Positions 1 to 10,254 of a stretch of DNA of 64,000 nucleotides are shown here, piece after piece (positions within the stretch are counted from its first letter, which is position 1; every line of letters starts with the position of its first letter). The stretch covers positions 1 through 64,000 of the forward strand of contig JABJKS010000057.1 of NCBI GenBank assembly GCA_018660265.1. Direction: 5' to 3'. The notes below the pieces were generated by a model. It was not told the origin of the DNA, searched no databases, and was given only the letters and a program-made list of their open reading frames with translations. Made by a program: the position numbers and the translations under genes. The DNA comes from Rhodospirillaceae bacterium. Lineage in GTDB: Bacteria > Pseudomonadota > Alphaproteobacteria > GCA-2731375.

Positions 1-319
1 CATGAAACATAACCACAAAGGCCTAAACCAAAGCAATCACACATCAATCAGAAAGGCAAAAGTAAAGCCTTAAACGTAAGGCACCGGTCCAAAAACACCG
101 CCGCCCACGTCTCTCTTCCGAAAATCACAATGTCAAAGAACATCCGCGCAGCAAACACCGTTCAGGTTATTACCTGACCGGTCCTATACTATGCGGGACT
201 GCGCCACACGTTTGCGCGGCGCGGACTAGCTTTATATCCACATACGATCTGGTAATCAAGTGGTGATGTTTGGATTCTATGATGTTTTTTGCAAATATAT
301 GAATATGGAAGCAAATACT
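1..319. other. Intergenic region upstream of the patatin-like gene
   Basis: No reading frame of convincing length or family resemblance lies here on either strand. The first ~100 bases are A-rich and the rest is mixed composition. It presumably carries the promoter of the patatin-like gene, but no -35/-10 pair or operator could be assigned with confidence. Confidence 0.5.
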
Positions 320-1240
320 ATGACGAGACCCAAGATCGGTCTGGCATTAGGCAGCGGCGTTGGCCGCGGTTGGGCCCATATTGGTGTGCTGAAAGGCCTG
401 TCAAAAGCAGGTATTGAAAGCGACGTGATCGCCGGCACATCTATTGGTGCATTGGTTGCCGGTGTGCATCTGGCCGGCCATATGGACGCCCTGGAACATT
501 GGGCCTGCAGCCTGAACAGAATGCGGATCATGCGCTATCTGGATTTATCCATGAAGAGCGGCGGCATTTTGGGCGGCAAACGCCTGGAAAGATTGCTGAC
601 CGAGAACTTAGGGGATTTGTCCATTGAGCATCTGCCCAAGCCGTTTATTACGGTTGCGACCGAGTTGGCCACGGGGCATGAAATCTGGCTACGCCAGGGA
701 CCCTTGGTGGACGCTCTACGCGCCTCTTACGCCCTGCCCGGCATTTTCCCGCCCGTGGAATTGGAAGGTCGCCCCTTGGTGGACGGGGCCCTGGTCAATC
801 CGGTGCCGGTATCCGTCTGCCGGGCCATGGGTGCCCGCCTGGTCATCGCCGTCAATCTGAATGCCGATATGTTGGGCAGCGAACGGGCCCAATTGGCGAA
901 GATCGCGGAGGGCCAGAAAGACAACGGCAACAGTTTGCCTGGCGGTTTTCCCAGCGTTTTCCCCGGCGCTTTCGGCGCCGGCATGTTGGATAGTCTGTTC
1001 CGCAGAGACGGCACGCCCAGCATGTTCAATGTCATGGCATCAGCCCTGAATATTCTCCAGGATCGTTTGGGCCGCAGCCGCCTGGCCGGCGACCCGCCCG
1101 ATGTGACGATCGCGCCCCAAGTGGGACACATCGGGCTATTGGATTTCGATTGCGCGGAGGAACTGATCAAGTTGGGTGAAGAGGCCGTCGAACGATCCCT
1201 GCCCGTCCTGGAAGAAGCCTTGACCGTGCTGCAGCCATAG
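320..1240 (+). CDS. Patatin-like phospholipase family protein (RssA-type)
   Basis: Serine acyl hydrolase of the bacterial patatin family, predicted to release fatty acids from phospholipids or related esters in the cytosol or at the inner membrane. The glycine-rich oxyanion motif (GSGVGRGWAH, about residues 10-20) is followed by the nucleophile elbow GTSIG and, later, the DGALVNPVPV segment carrying the catalytic Asp, in the usual order for the Ser-Asp dyad. The protein is 306 aa from ATG 320, preceded by GGAA; upstream in-frame starts at 260 and 305 give an extra N-terminal tail that does not look like family sequence. The physiological substrate cannot be inferred; the next gene follows on the same strand after about 45 bp and may be co-transcribed. 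Confidence 0.88.
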   Translation: MTRPKIGLALGSGVGRGWAHIGVLKGLSKAGIESDVIAGTSIGALVAGVHLAGHMDALEHWACSLNRMRIMRYLDLSMKSGGILGGKRLERLLTENLGDLSIEHLPKPFITVATELATGHEIWLRQGPLVDALRASYALPGIFPPVELEGRPLVDGALVNPVPVSVCRAMGARLVIAVNLNADMLGSERAQLAKIAEGQKDNGNSLPGGFPSVFPGAFGAGMLDSLFRRDGTPSMFNVMASALNILQDRLGRSRLAGDPPDVTIAPQVGHIGLLDFDCAEELIKLGEEAVERSLPVLEEALTVLQP

Positions 1241-1284
1241 GCCCAACTGGCAAACGATCTTTATTGCAGGCGCGATCCTATGAA

Positions 1285-2934
1285 ATGGCAACCCTAATGC
1301 AGCCCAATGTCCATGAAACCGGGGTCCATGAAACCGGGGTCCATGAAACCGAGGTCTATGAAACCGGGGCCCGAGGAACTGGGGCGGTCGCAGCCGGTGA
1401 CCGCGAAACGGCGGCAGCGGCAGGCGCGGTATTGCGCGACGGCGGCAATGCCTTTGACGCAGCCCTGGCCGGGCTGTTCGTGGCTTGCATAGCCGAGCCG
1501 GTTTTATGTTCCCTGGCCGGCGGTGGTTTTTTGTTGGGACAGACGGGAAATGGTGCGGCCAGACTGTATGATTTCTTTTGCCAGACGCCAGGATTACGCC
1601 TGCCCGCCGACGACCTTGAATTCATGCCCGTGCATGTGGATTTCGGGGCCAGCCGTCAGGAATTCCACATCGGCATGGGTGCCATGGCGGTACCGGGTCT
1701 GATTGCCGGTGCCTTCGCCATCCATCGTGACCTCTGTACCCTGCCCATGACGCGTTTGGTGGAACCGGCGGTGACATTGGCCCGACGGGGTCTCCCCCTC
1801 GCCCCCTTGCAAAGCTTCATACTGGAAGCGGTGGCACCGATCTTTCAATGGTCGGCGGAGAGCCGGGCCCTCTATAACAGCACAGCCGCGCCCGAGAGGA
1901 CCCTGCGCCGCGGCGAAATGCTTGCTTTGCCGGCCCTGGCCGATCTGCTTGAAGCCTTGGCCCGGGAGGGTGAAGATCTGTTCTATCGGGGTGAGGTCGG
2001 CCAGGCAATCGCAGCTGCCAATCGTGAACATGGCGGCGCTATCAGCCTATCCGATCTGGCCGGATACGAGGTTGTGCGCAGGGCCCCGCTGACGAGGCAA
2101 TTCCGGGGGATCGAAATTCTGGGCAATCCCGCGCCCGCATCGGGTGGTTCCTTGCTGGCCTTCACACTTGCTTTGCTGGAACATTCGGAGATGAATGCTG
2201 ATCGGGATCATTTCGTAAACCTGGCGCACGCCATGACCCTGACCGATCAGGCGCGCGAGGCCGTGGGCCTGAACCATGGCTGCGATGATGGCTGTGAAAA
2301 TAAAGCGGCAGCGACATTGCTGTCAGAGCCGTTCATGGCGGATTACCGGCATGAGATGGTGGGGCGGGCCGGCAAAACCGGCGGCACCACGCATATTTCG
2401 GTGGTTGATGCCAAAGGCAATGCTGCCGCACTGACGGTCTCAAACGGCGAAGGTTGCGGCCATATTCTTGGGCCTGGAAGTATCATGCTGAACAACATGC
2501 TGGGAGAGGAAGACCTGAACCCCAATGGCTTTTTCCAATGGCAGCCCAACAGCCGTATCACCTCCATGATGTCGCCTACATTGGTCCGTTGGAAAGATGG
2601 CCGGGTGTTGGCCCTGGGCAGCGGCGGTTCCAACCGCATTCGCAGTGCGATCCTGCAAGTCCTGATAAACCACCTTTGTCTTGGTCAAAGCCTGGGCGAA
2701 GCGGTCGCAGCGCCGCGCATTCATATGGAGCAGGGCATGCTGCACATTGAAGCGGGCCACAGGGCAGAGACCATCGCCCACCTGGGCGAAAGGTTTCCCA
2801 ACCAGCAAATCTGGCCGGACCGGAATTTCTTTTTTGGCGGTGCCCATGGCGTCTCCTTCGAGCCAAATGGCGAGCCCAACAGTGATGCCTTCAGCGCTGC
2901 CGGTGATCCCCGGCGGGGCGGCGCCATTGGCTAG
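1285..2934 (+). CDS. Gamma-glutamyltransferase-family protein
   Basis: Ntn-hydrolase of the gamma-glutamyltranspeptidase family, which self-cleaves to heavy and light subunits and transfers or hydrolyses gamma-glutamyl groups such as glutathione. The GGNAFDAALAG segment near the N-terminus is the family signature and GKTGGTTHISVVD contains the expected catalytic Thr at the new light-chain N-terminus; a light-chain SMMSPTLV motif follows. At about 549 aa it has family length, but no clear signal peptide is seen, so it may act in the cytosol. The N-terminus carries a low-complexity VHETG tandem repeat absent from typical members. A TTG at 1264 is an alternative start. Its 3' end overlaps the start of glpD by about 50 bp, suggesting translational coupling. 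Specific substrate is unknown. Confidence 0.85.
   Translation: MATLMQPNVHETGVHETGVHETEVYETGARGTGAVAAGDRETAAAAGAVLRDGGNAFDAALAGLFVACIAEPVLCSLAGGGFLLGQTGNGAARLYDFFCQTPGLRLPADDLEFMPVHVDFGASRQEFHIGMGAMAVPGLIAGAFAIHRDLCTLPMTRLVEPAVTLARRGLPLAPLQSFILEAVAPIFQWSAESRALYNSTAAPERTLRRGEMLALPALADLLEALAREGEDLFYRGEVGQAIAAANREHGGAISLSDLAGYEVVRRAPLTRQFRGIEILGNPAPASGGSLLAFTLALLEHSEMNADRDHFVNLAHAMTLTDQAREAVGLNHGCDDGCENKAAATLLSEPFMADYRHEMVGRAGKTGGTTHISVVDAKGNAAALTVSNGEGCGHILGPGSIMLNNMLGEEDLNPNGFFQWQPNSRITSMMSPTLVRWKDGRVLALGSGGSNRIRSAILQVLINHLCLGQSLGEAVAAPRIHMEQGMLHIEAGHRAETIAHLGERFPNQQIWPDRNFFFGGAHGVSFEPNGEPNSDAFSAAGDPRRGGAIG
1309..1368 (+). repeat. Four tandem 15-bp repeats inside the GGT-like gene
   Basis: Four head-to-tail copies of a 15-bp unit (gtccatgaaaccggg) encode V-H/Y-E-T-G/E near the N-terminus of the gamma-glutamyltransferase-like protein. 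Because the unit is a multiple of three, copy number can change without breaking the frame. Confidence 0.9.
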
Positions 2935-4405
2935 CGCGCCAGACTATGATCTGGTGGTCATTGGTGGCGGCATCAATGGTGTGGGCATTGCCAATGATGC
3001 CGCCGGGCGCGGCTTGAAAGTCGCCCTGATAGAGCGTGATGATCTGGCCCAGGCGACATCGTCTGCCAGCACAAAATTGATCCACGGCGGCTTGCGCTAT
3101 CTGGAATATTACGCTTTTCGACTGGTGCGGGAAGCCTTGCAGGAACGGGAGGTTCTCTCCAACAAGGTACCCCATCTGGTCCGCCCCCTGCGTCTGGTAT
3201 TGCCACTGGGACAGGTCGGTGGGCGGCCTCGACCAGCCTGGATGGTGCGTTTGGGATTATGGCTTTACGACCATCTGGCCGCGCACCCGAATTTCCCCGC
3301 AACCCGGACCTTGAAATTGTCTCGGGGCCCGCAGGGAGCACCGTTGCACGACGAATTTCGTCAAGGCTTTGAATTCTCAGATGCAACTGTGGATGATAGC
3401 CGCCTGGTCATCGCCAATGCTATGCAGGCCCGTGAGGGCGGTGCCGACATTTTCACCCGTAGTGCCGTTACAGGCGCAGTCCGAGACGCCGATCACTGGG
3501 TCATATCTCGAAGCAACGGAGCGGATCTAACGGCGCGGGTTCTGGTCAACGCAGCCGGGCCCTGGGTGCGGGATATCCTGGACCATCTGGACCGGCCCGG
3601 CCCCGATGTGCGTCTGGTTCAGGGCAGCCATATTGTGGTGCCGCGCCTCTATGACGGCGATCACGCTTATCTGCTGCAACAGGATGACGGGCGCGTGGTC
3701 TTCGTTATTCCCTATCAAGACGGCTTTTCCCTCATCGGCACGACGGAGGTTCTGCTCGCCGAGGCACAGGATCCACCAACCGTGTCAGAGGCTGAGATCG
3801 AATACCTCGTTACAGCGGTCGGCCGTTATTTCAAAGAGCCGCCGGTACCTAACGACATTGTTTGGCAGTTTGCAGGTATTCGCCCGTTATTTGATGAAGA
3901 CGACGATGATCCGAAGGCATTTTCGCGGGAGTATCATCTGCATTTGGACGCCGATGATGGGCCTGCTCTTCTGTCCGTTTATGGCGGCAAGATCACCACA
4001 TACCGTCCATTGGCGGAAAAAGTGTTGGCTGCCCTGAAACCTTATCTACCCGCCCATGGTCCAGCCTGGACAGTTGATACCCCCCTGCCCGGCGCCGAAC
4101 ACAACGCCGATATGGATGGGGATTTGCATCTACCGGATGGATTGTTGGCGTCATTGCTGGCCCGCCATGGCAGCCGGACGGCTGAGCTGTTGCGCGATTG
4201 TCAGGGTATGGAGGACCTGGGTGTGAATTTTGGCGGTCATCTTTATGCCCTGGAGATTGACTATTTCATGGACCGGGAATGGGCCTGCAGCGGCGAAGAC
4301 GTCTTATGGCGACGCAGCAAGCTGGGATTGTTCCTAAATGAAGAGCAACGCAATGCGGTAACAAAATATGTGGCCGATCGCCGCGCCCGAGTGGTCCGAT
4401 TCTAA
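2885..4405 (+). CDS. glpD: Glycerol-3-phosphate dehydrogenase (FAD-dependent)
   Basis: Membrane-associated flavoenzyme that oxidises sn-glycerol 3-phosphate to dihydroxyacetone phosphate and passes electrons to quinone. The dinucleotide-binding motif DLVVIGGGINGVGIA lies at the N-terminus, followed by the family stretch TSSASTKLIHGGLRYLE, and by AGIRPLF and YGGKITTYR motifs in the substrate region; the C-terminal alpha-helical domain is complete. It is about 506 aa, normal for GlpD. Several starts (ATG 2885, GTG 2903) all fall inside the preceding gene, so the exact N-terminus is uncertain, but coupling with the GGT-like gene is clear. A strong hairpin follows the gene. Confidence 0.95.
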   Translation: MPSALPVIPGGAAPLASAPDYDLVVIGGGINGVGIANDAAGRGLKVALIERDDLAQATSSASTKLIHGGLRYLEYYAFRLVREALQEREVLSNKVPHLVRPLRLVLPLGQVGGRPRPAWMVRLGLWLYDHLAAHPNFPATRTLKLSRGPQGAPLHDEFRQGFEFSDATVDDSRLVIANAMQAREGGADIFTRSAVTGAVRDADHWVISRSNGADLTARVLVNAAGPWVRDILDHLDRPGPDVRLVQGSHIVVPRLYDGDHAYLLQQDDGRVVFVIPYQDGFSLIGTTEVLLAEAQDPPTVSEAEIEYLVTAVGRYFKEPPVPNDIVWQFAGIRPLFDEDDDDPKAFSREYHLHLDADDGPALLSVYGGKITTYRPLAEKVLAALKPYLPAHGPAWTVDTPLPGAEHNADMDGDLHLPDGLLASLLARHGSRTAELLRDCQGMEDLGVNFGGHLYALEIDYFMDREWACSGEDVLWRRSKLGLFLNEEQRNAVTKYVADRRARVVRF

Positions 4406-4456
4406 CGGATGGTTCCCATTCGCTAGGATCGAAAGACCACTAGACTCTTAAGAATC

Positions 4457-4507
4457 GTGGTGCGCGAGACACGAAACAGAAGGACTCTTCTGTTTCGCTC
4501 GCACCAC
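4457..4507. terminator. Convergent hairpin between glpD and anmK
   Basis: A long interrupted inverted repeat: outer arms gtggtg/caccac, then cgag/ctcg, then an 11-bp inner stem cgaaacagaag/cttctgtttcg closed by gact. It lies between two convergent genes and abuts the anmK stop codon, so it probably ends transcription from both sides even though no long T run follows. Confidence 0.7.
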
Positions 4508-5583
4508 TAGGCCAGGTTTAAGCGTCCGCCCGGCATGGGCCGGGGCACGCCTGTTGTGCCGGGCAAACTTAAGGGCAGGTCGTCCAGGTGACGGATCGCC
4601 AGATAGGCAAAGGCCTCCGCCTCTATGAAATCGCCGCGCCAGCCGACGGTTTCGACAGGTGCGACCGGTACGCCAAGCACATCACCCAGGGCCGCCATCA
4701 GGGTTGGATTGCGACGGCCACCGCCACAGACCAGCCATTGTGTGGGTGCTATCGGCAAATGGGAACGGGCCCGGCCCACCGCCTGGGCCGTAAATGCGGT
4801 CAAGGTCGCCGCACCATCTTGCCTGGACCAGCCGGCGGATTTGGGTATGGCAAAATCATCGCGGTCCAATGACTTCGGGGGCGTTTGGTCAAAATAGTTA
4901 TTGTTCAACAGGGTTGCCAGTGCACCCTTATCCACCACACCGGCCTTCGCCAGCTTACCGTCCTGGTCCATATTGCCGCCGCCCTGTTGGCGCACCCAGT
5001 CGTCAAGTAAGGCATTGCCAGGGCCCGTGTCGAAGGCCAGCATATCATCATCACCAATCCAGGTAACGTTCGCGACACCGCCGATGTTTAAAACCGCCAG
5101 GGGCTTCGGCAAAGATGCTGCCAGGGCCCGATGATACAAAGGTGCGAGAGGTGCCCCCTGCCCGCCGGCTGTGACATCCGCGGTGCGATAATCATCCACG
5201 ACATCGATTTTGGTCAACGCGGCCAGTAAAGACCCATCACCGATCTGACAGGTTCTCCGCAGTTCAGGCTGGTGTGATATGGTATGACCGTGAAATCCGA
5301 TAATATCTATTTTATCGTATGTTATATTGTTTTCATAAAGTAATTCATTAATAATAGTCCCATGCGCCAGGGTTATTTTTTCTGCCACAGCGGCGACGCC
5401 GTCATCATCTGCCTGCCGCCCCAGGATCGAGCGCAAATCAGCCCTTAGACTCTCATCATAAGGCCTGGAAATAGCCGCGCCCTGATACACTTCGCCGCGT
5501 CCATCCGAGGTCAAAATGGCCGCATCAATCCCATCCATAGAAGTCCCGCTCATCAAGCCGATCGCGGTGCGTAGTCTTGTCAT
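4507..5583 (-). CDS. anmK: Anhydro-N-acetylmuramic acid kinase
   Basis: Cytosolic kinase of peptidoglycan recycling that converts anhydro-MurNAc and ATP to MurNAc 6-phosphate. The N-terminal GLMSGTSMDGID motif is diagnostic, and the ASKHA-fold features ADVTAGGQGAPLAP, NIGGVANVTW, FDTGPGN and the late CGGGRRNPTL follow in order. At 358 aa it is of standard length. It is divergently arranged with tyrS, a common alphaproteobacterial neighbourhood, and both probably start from the roughly 110-bp spacer. Confidence 0.95.
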   Translation of the reverse strand: MTRLRTAIGLMSGTSMDGIDAAILTSDGRGEVYQGAAISRPYDESLRADLRSILGRQADDDGVAAVAEKITLAHGTIINELLYENNITYDKIDIIGFHGHTISHQPELRRTCQIGDGSLLAALTKIDVVDDYRTADVTAGGQGAPLAPLYHRALAASLPKPLAVLNIGGVANVTWIGDDDMLAFDTGPGNALLDDWVRQQGGGNMDQDGKLAKAGVVDKGALATLLNNNYFDQTPPKSLDRDDFAIPKSAGWSRQDGAATLTAFTAQAVGRARSHLPIAPTQWLVCGGGRRNPTLMAALGDVLGVPVAPVETVGWRGDFIEAEAFAYLAIRHLDDLPLSLPGTTGVPRPMPGGRLNLA

Positions 5584-5693
5584 GACCTCAACCCGTCTTC
5601 CTACATTGCCCAGGCCATCCTGCCTGTGTTACACCACGCCGCGCTCCAACAAGAATGTTAGGCAGGGACGCAGGGTAAGCTGGAACCGACATC

Positions 5694-6947
5694 ATGAGCA
5701 CTTATAAATCCGATTTCGTACGCACGCTGGTGGAGCGTGGCTTCATGCATCAATGCACCGATCTGGAGGCATTGGACGAACTGGCCGCGCGCCAACAGAT
5801 CACCGCATATATTGGTTATGATTGTACCGCACCCAGCCTGCATGTCGGAAGCCTGGTGCAGATCATGATGCAGCGCCATCTGCAAAAGACTGGACATAGG
5901 CCCATCGTGTTGATGGGCGGGGGCACCACAAAGGTGGGTGACCCTTCGGGCAAGGATGCCTCCCGCAAATTGTTGAGCGACGATGACATCAACGACAACA
6001 TGACCGGAATTCGCGAGGTTTTCAGCCGTTTTGTCAGCTTTGGCGATGGTGCAACGGATGCGGTCATGGTCAACAATGATGATTGGTTGAGCGAACTGGC
6101 CTACATCCCATTCCTCCGCGATATGGGGCGGCATTTCTCCATCAACCGGATGCTTAGTTTTGAGTCCGTCAAGCTGCGGTTAGAGCGGGAACAACCGTTA
6201 AGCTTTCTGGAATTCAACTACATGATTCTGCAAGCCTATGATTTTCTGGAACTGAACCGCCGCCATGATTGTGTCCTGCAGATGGGTGGTTCCGATCAAT
6301 GGGGCAATATCGTCAATGGTGTTGAACTGGGCCGCCGGGTGGATAGTGCAGCCCTTTACGGCTTTACCACGCCGCTGATCACCCTGGCCTCGGGCGCGAA
6401 GATGGGCAAAACCGCTGACGGTGCCGTCTGGCTCAACAAAGACATGTTGAGCGCCTACGACTATTGGCAGTTTTGGCGCAATACGGAAGATGCCGATGTG
6501 GGCCGCTTCCTGCGCCTGTTCACGGAACTGCCCCTGGATGAAATTGCCCGGCTGGACAAGCTTGAGGGTGCGGAGATCAATGCGGCTAAAATTATCCTGG
6601 CCGGTGAGGCGACAACCTTGTGCCACGGCGCAGAGGCCGCGAAGGCAGCTGAAAACACCGCGCGCCAGACCTTTGCAGAGGGCCGGGTCGCAACAGACCT
6701 GCCGACGGTGGAGGTAAAGGAAGGCGATCTAAAGTCTGGTGCCGCCCTTTATGAACTGATGGTCCTGGCAGGATTGTGCAAATCCAATGGCGAAGCCCGG
6801 CGTCTGATCAAAGCCGGTGGTGCCCGCGTCAATGACGCCCAGATTAGCGAAGAGATGGCCAAAGTAACCTTGGACGAGGTCACAGCCGAGGGTGTTATTA
6901 AATTGAGCGCCGGCAAAAAGCGCCACGTCCTCGTCAGACCGGCCTGA
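5694..6947 (+). CDS. tyrS: Tyrosyl-tRNA synthetase
   Basis: Class I aminoacyl-tRNA synthetase charging tRNA-Tyr. The Rossmann fold begins with [15 protein letters not shown], where HVGS is the HIGH signature, and the KMSKS loop appears as AKMGKT near residue 230. The [10 protein letters not shown] tyrosine pocket segment and a C-terminal S4-type RNA-binding domain ([17 protein letters not shown]) are present. Length 417 aa is typical. It is single-copy in this window and convergent with the YhdP-like gene, with only 6 bp between stop codons. Confidence 0.97.
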   Translation: MSTYKSDFVRTLVERGFMHQCTDLEALDELAARQQITAYIGYDCTAPSLHVGSLVQIMMQRHLQKTGHRPIVLMGGGTTKVGDPSGKDASRKLLSDDDINDNMTGIREVFSRFVSFGDGATDAVMVNNDDWLSELAYIPFLRDMGRHFSINRMLSFESVKLRLEREQPLSFLEFNYMILQAYDFLELNRRHDCVLQMGGSDQWGNIVNGVELGRRVDSAALYGFTTPLITLASGAKMGKTADGAVWLNKDMLSAYDYWQFWRNTEDADVGRFLRLFTELPLDEIARLDKLEGAEINAAKIILAGEATTLCHGAEAAKAAENTARQTFAEGRVATDLPTVEVKEGDLKSGAALYELMVLAGLCKSNGEARRLIKAGGARVNDAQISEEMAKVTLDEVTAEGVIKLSAGKKRHVLVRPA

Positions 6948-6953
6948 CCACCC

Positions 6954-9900
6954 CTAACGGTCGTTAGAGAGGGGCAGAAAGTCCGCCCCCTCTACAGCCG
7001 GGCCATCCAGACCTTCGACGATACGGCGCAGAAAGCCCGGCGCCAGGGCCGAGAGTAGATTGACGGAAACCTTTGGCTTCGCCAGATTTCCGGTCACTTT
7101 ATAGGTAAAGGCAAAAACCCCCTCACCCTCCCGCCCGATCAGTAAATTACCCAGAATAGGGATCACACCCAGAACGGAATTGATCGTATAGGAGGGCACG
7201 ATGGTGCCCTGAAACTGCAACCCTTCATCTTTTGGATTGTAGTCACCTGTCGCGATAAGGGCCAATGCGGGTCCGACCGCACGGGCCCGTTCCAGATGCA
7301 GAACACCATCGACAATCGTAAAAGGCGCATCAAGGCGCGTGAAGCTGATACCTTTGTCGTTCAGAACATCGCCCAGGCCCTGCAACGATCCCAGGGTCAG
7401 CAACTGGGTCAGAACCGGTGCTTTCACCACGTGAAAATTATCCGCCCGCAATTGCCCCACGATTTTGGCGGTTTTGGCGGTTCCGCCCGCTTCATCGGGA
7501 ACCAGAAAATTCAGATGCATTGTCCCGCCACGGGCATCATCATAAACACCCAAGGCCCGGGCAATGCCGCCCGCATCGCCGGCTACGATGACAAAGCGCC
7601 GGCCTTTCCCTTCCGCCCGGACCCTGAACCCGACTGCTTGATCGTCTGCCATGCTGCCGCGCATATTCGCAGACAGCCATTTCCCGTCCCGCCGCCGGCC
7701 ATTGCCGCGCCAATTGTTCAAAACAACGCTGTCGGTCAGAAAAATGCGTTCCACTTGAATATTCAGATCCAGTGGAGGCTCATCACCGGCATCTTTCTCA
7801 TCCTGCCAATTCGGCACAAAGGCGCGAAGATCCAGGCTGGGTCCATTCAGTTTCAGCCGATACCCGCCACCTTGCAATACAGACATATGGACCGCCAATT
7901 GGGTCGCACCAAGGACCAGATTTTCACTATGAAGGGAGACCAAGCCGATTTCCGGCATTAACCGCGCGCGCCCCTGTGCGCTTAACCCGCCACCAAGAAT
8001 TTCCCAATGATCTACCAGGATTTCACCATTGGGATCATGCTGAAACGTCAGCTTCATTTCGGCCGGCACCTTGGCGGGCTTATGCCAGCCAAGCTCACCC
8101 AGATCCGCAGCGGCAGCGGTCAAATCAAAACTGCCGGCCCCGCGCAGTTGACCATTTTCATAGGCGTCAACGGACATCGCAATGGCAACATCACCGTCCA
8201 ACCGGGCAATTTTGGGTAGGCCGATGAGATCCCACTGTCCCGGAGCCACATTGCCCTGCAAGGTGAGACGATCGCCCGGCAGCTCCGGCTTGGTGGTAAA
8301 GTTGCGCTTCCACGTCAGTTGCAACGGAACATCATTGACCAACCCCTGACCCGACATCTTCAGGGCGTCCTGTTCCAAGACCAGATTGAACACACCATCC
8401 TTCAAGGCATAGCCACCGGGCATTCGCGCCAATGCCAGGGCCTCCAAATTGGCCGCAGCGGAAAAGCCGACTTGATCAAAGGTGATATCCTCACGCATGG
8501 GAATACGAAAGCGTGCCCGGGTAGCGGACATTCCAGCACTTTCTTCCGGGCGCAGTTCCAGGGCGCGAACGAGGTACAATGGCTTGGCATCCAATATGGC
8601 CAGGGCGTTCGGTACGGGGCCGTGAGCTACGAATTCCATATCCAGCATCGGCGGTGTGGCGGCGAGATCGGCCACGTGTATGCGCCCTTCGCTCAATTGC
8701 AGGCCGCCCGCCACAGCACTGTCGAGCACCAAGTTATATGTACGGCCATCGAGATGACCGCGCCCCTTTGCAGCCGTGATGCGTGGAAGATCGCCAAAAT
8801 AGTCGGCGGCCACATCCTGAAAGGACCAATCGAGCGCCACTATGTCGGCCCGCGGCGTTGCCGCCTCTAAATCGCCGGGCCGCAAATCGACTTTGAACGT
8901 TCCTGCGGGCACCAGGCCGGAATGCACGTGCGCCAATATCCATTTTCGGGCATCGACCGCCACGTTTTCCGGCCAGTAACGTGACAAATATTCAACCGTG
9001 AAATTTTTGAATTTTCCGCTGGCCAGAACTGAATGGCCCTTTTCGTCCTGACGCCATTCGCCGCTACCTTGGGCCACGAAACCATCGTCCAGGTTTAACG
9101 TCATCTCGGTTATATTCAGACGCGCCAAATGCTTGCCAAAATGCCCCTTGGCGGAGATGGCGTTGACCGGGATGGCCGCCTTTCCGAGCTTGTTTGTCAG
9201 TAGGATTTCGCCTGGCCCGGTGGTCGCGCTAAAAACCAAATTCTCAATAATTCCGTCCGGCAATATAGCCAAATCCACACGCCCTGCCGCCACCACCCCT
9301 ATGCCCCGGGCGACCGCCAGCCGTTCCGTGCCAATGGCTGCCGCCAAGGCGGCGATATCGACTTCAGCAAAATTGACGGCGGCAATGATCGGGGATATCG
9401 CATCACGATAGACGGCGGAAATACCTAATGAAGCTTCCGATTGACCAATTCGAAGACGGGTCGATAGGCGCATGGCAACGCCGTTGGCTTGTTGCCGCAA
9501 ACCCAGATCAGCCGACGGCACCGCCAGATCAAGGCCGCTGGCGGCATCGTGAAACGACAAATCAGCGCCGCGCACACCCAGTTCCCGTAAATTGCCAAAG
9601 GCCCCGATGCTGACGTTTTCGCCAGAGCCGAACACCACGGCAGGATCAAATATAAAGCCGCGCCGGGGTTTCGATTTTCGTCCAGTGGCGGCGGATGCTC
9701 CGTCCTTTCGTTTCGCGGTCTGCTCGTTGGTAATCTCGATCCGGCCGTCCTTGTGGCGAAGCAAGCGCAATCGGGGCTCAATCAATTCCAGCCCAACGAT
9801 TTGGAAATGTCCCGCCAATAGCGCCTGGCCGTCAAAGGCAATGGCAATACTGGGAACGGAAACCAATTCCGCGCCGCGGCGATCGACAAACCGGGCACCG

Positions 9901-10136
9901 ATGACGCGAACATCCAGCTTTTTCCGCCAGCCGCCCCAGCTCAACACCGCATCGTCAAACCTGACCCGAAGGCGCCAGGATGGATCCTGCAACAGGTCTT
10001 CCAGATAAGGCGCCAGTGGGGCGATCGAGACCGGGCCTTGCGACAGCATGGCACCTGTCCCGACCAGGATCAGGATGATGATGGACAATATCGCCGCAAT
10101 GGCTTTGCCCAAGATGTTTCCGGCGCTTCTAAGCAA
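6954..10136 (-). CDS. YhdP/AsmA-like family protein (long, membrane-anchored)
   Basis: A 1060-aa protein with a single N-terminal transmembrane anchor (about residues 10-32, AIAAILSIIILILVGTGAML) followed by a very long beta-rich periplasmic region. The C-terminal ~250 residues carry the DUF3971/AsmA-C pattern (SLQGLGDVLNDKGISF, then VLGVIPILGNLLIG, then KPKVSVNLLSALAPG). Members of this family are thought to bridge the periplasm and move phospholipid from inner to outer membrane. The assignment to the YhdP subfamily rests on length and C-terminal pattern; a role in lipid transport is family knowledge, not shown here. Confidence 0.85.
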   Translation of the reverse strand: MLRSAGNILGKAIAAILSIIILILVGTGAMLSQGPVSIAPLAPYLEDLLQDPSWRLRVRFDDAVLSWGGWRKKLDVRVIGARFVDRRGAELVSVPSIAIAFDGQALLAGHFQIVGLELIEPRLRLLRHKDGRIEITNEQTAKRKDGASAATGRKSKPRRGFIFDPAVVFGSGENVSIGAFGNLRELGVRGADLSFHDAASGLDLAVPSADLGLRQQANGVAMRLSTRLRIGQSEASLGISAVYRDAISPIIAAVNFAEVDIAALAAAIGTERLAVARGIGVVAAGRVDLAILPDGIIENLVFSATTGPGEILLTNKLGKAAIPVNAISAKGHFGKHLARLNITEMTLNLDDGFVAQGSGEWRQDEKGHSVLASGKFKNFTVEYLSRYWPENVAVDARKWILAHVHSGLVPAGTFKVDLRPGDLEAATPRADIVALDWSFQDVAADYFGDLPRITAAKGRGHLDGRTYNLVLDSAVAGGLQLSEGRIHVADLAATPPMLDMEFVAHGPVPNALAILDAKPLYLVRALELRPEESAGMSATRARFRIPMREDITFDQVGFSAAANLEALALARMPGGYALKDGVFNLVLEQDALKMSGQGLVNDVPLQLTWKRNFTTKPELPGDRLTLQGNVAPGQWDLIGLPKIARLDGDVAIAMSVDAYENGQLRGAGSFDLTAAAADLGELGWHKPAKVPAEMKLTFQHDPNGEILVDHWEILGGGLSAQGRARLMPEIGLVSLHSENLVLGATQLAVHMSVLQGGGYRLKLNGPSLDLRAFVPNWQDEKDAGDEPPLDLNIQVERIFLTDSVVLNNWRGNGRRRDGKWLSANMRGSMADDQAVGFRVRAEGKGRRFVIVAGDAGGIARALGVYDDARGGTMHLNFLVPDEAGGTAKTAKIVGQLRADNFHVVKAPVLTQLLTLGSLQGLGDVLNDKGISFTRLDAPFTIVDGVLHLERARAVGPALALIATGDYNPKDEGLQFQGTIVPSYTINSVLGVIPILGNLLIGREGEGVFAFTYKVTGNLAKPKVSVNLLSALAPGFLRRIVEGLDGPAVEGADFLPLSNDR

Positions 10137-10197
10137 TATTTTCTGGCCAATAGTCCAAAGTTACAATCAGACTAACGAGATTGTGACGAGAATGGAA

Positions 10198-10224
10198 ACG
10201 GCCCCCCATGGAATGGGGGGCCGT
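10198..10224. terminator. Strong hairpin downstream of the aldehyde dehydrogenase gene
   Basis: A perfect 12-bp stem (acggccccccat / atggggggccgt) closed by a 3-nt loop lies 30 bp after the aldehyde dehydrogenase stop on the minus strand. A short, weak T stretch follows on that strand. It most likely ends transcription before the YhdP-like gene. Confidence 0.8.
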
Positions 10225-10254
10225 CGGCATATTCCTGAACGATAGGCGCGCTAT

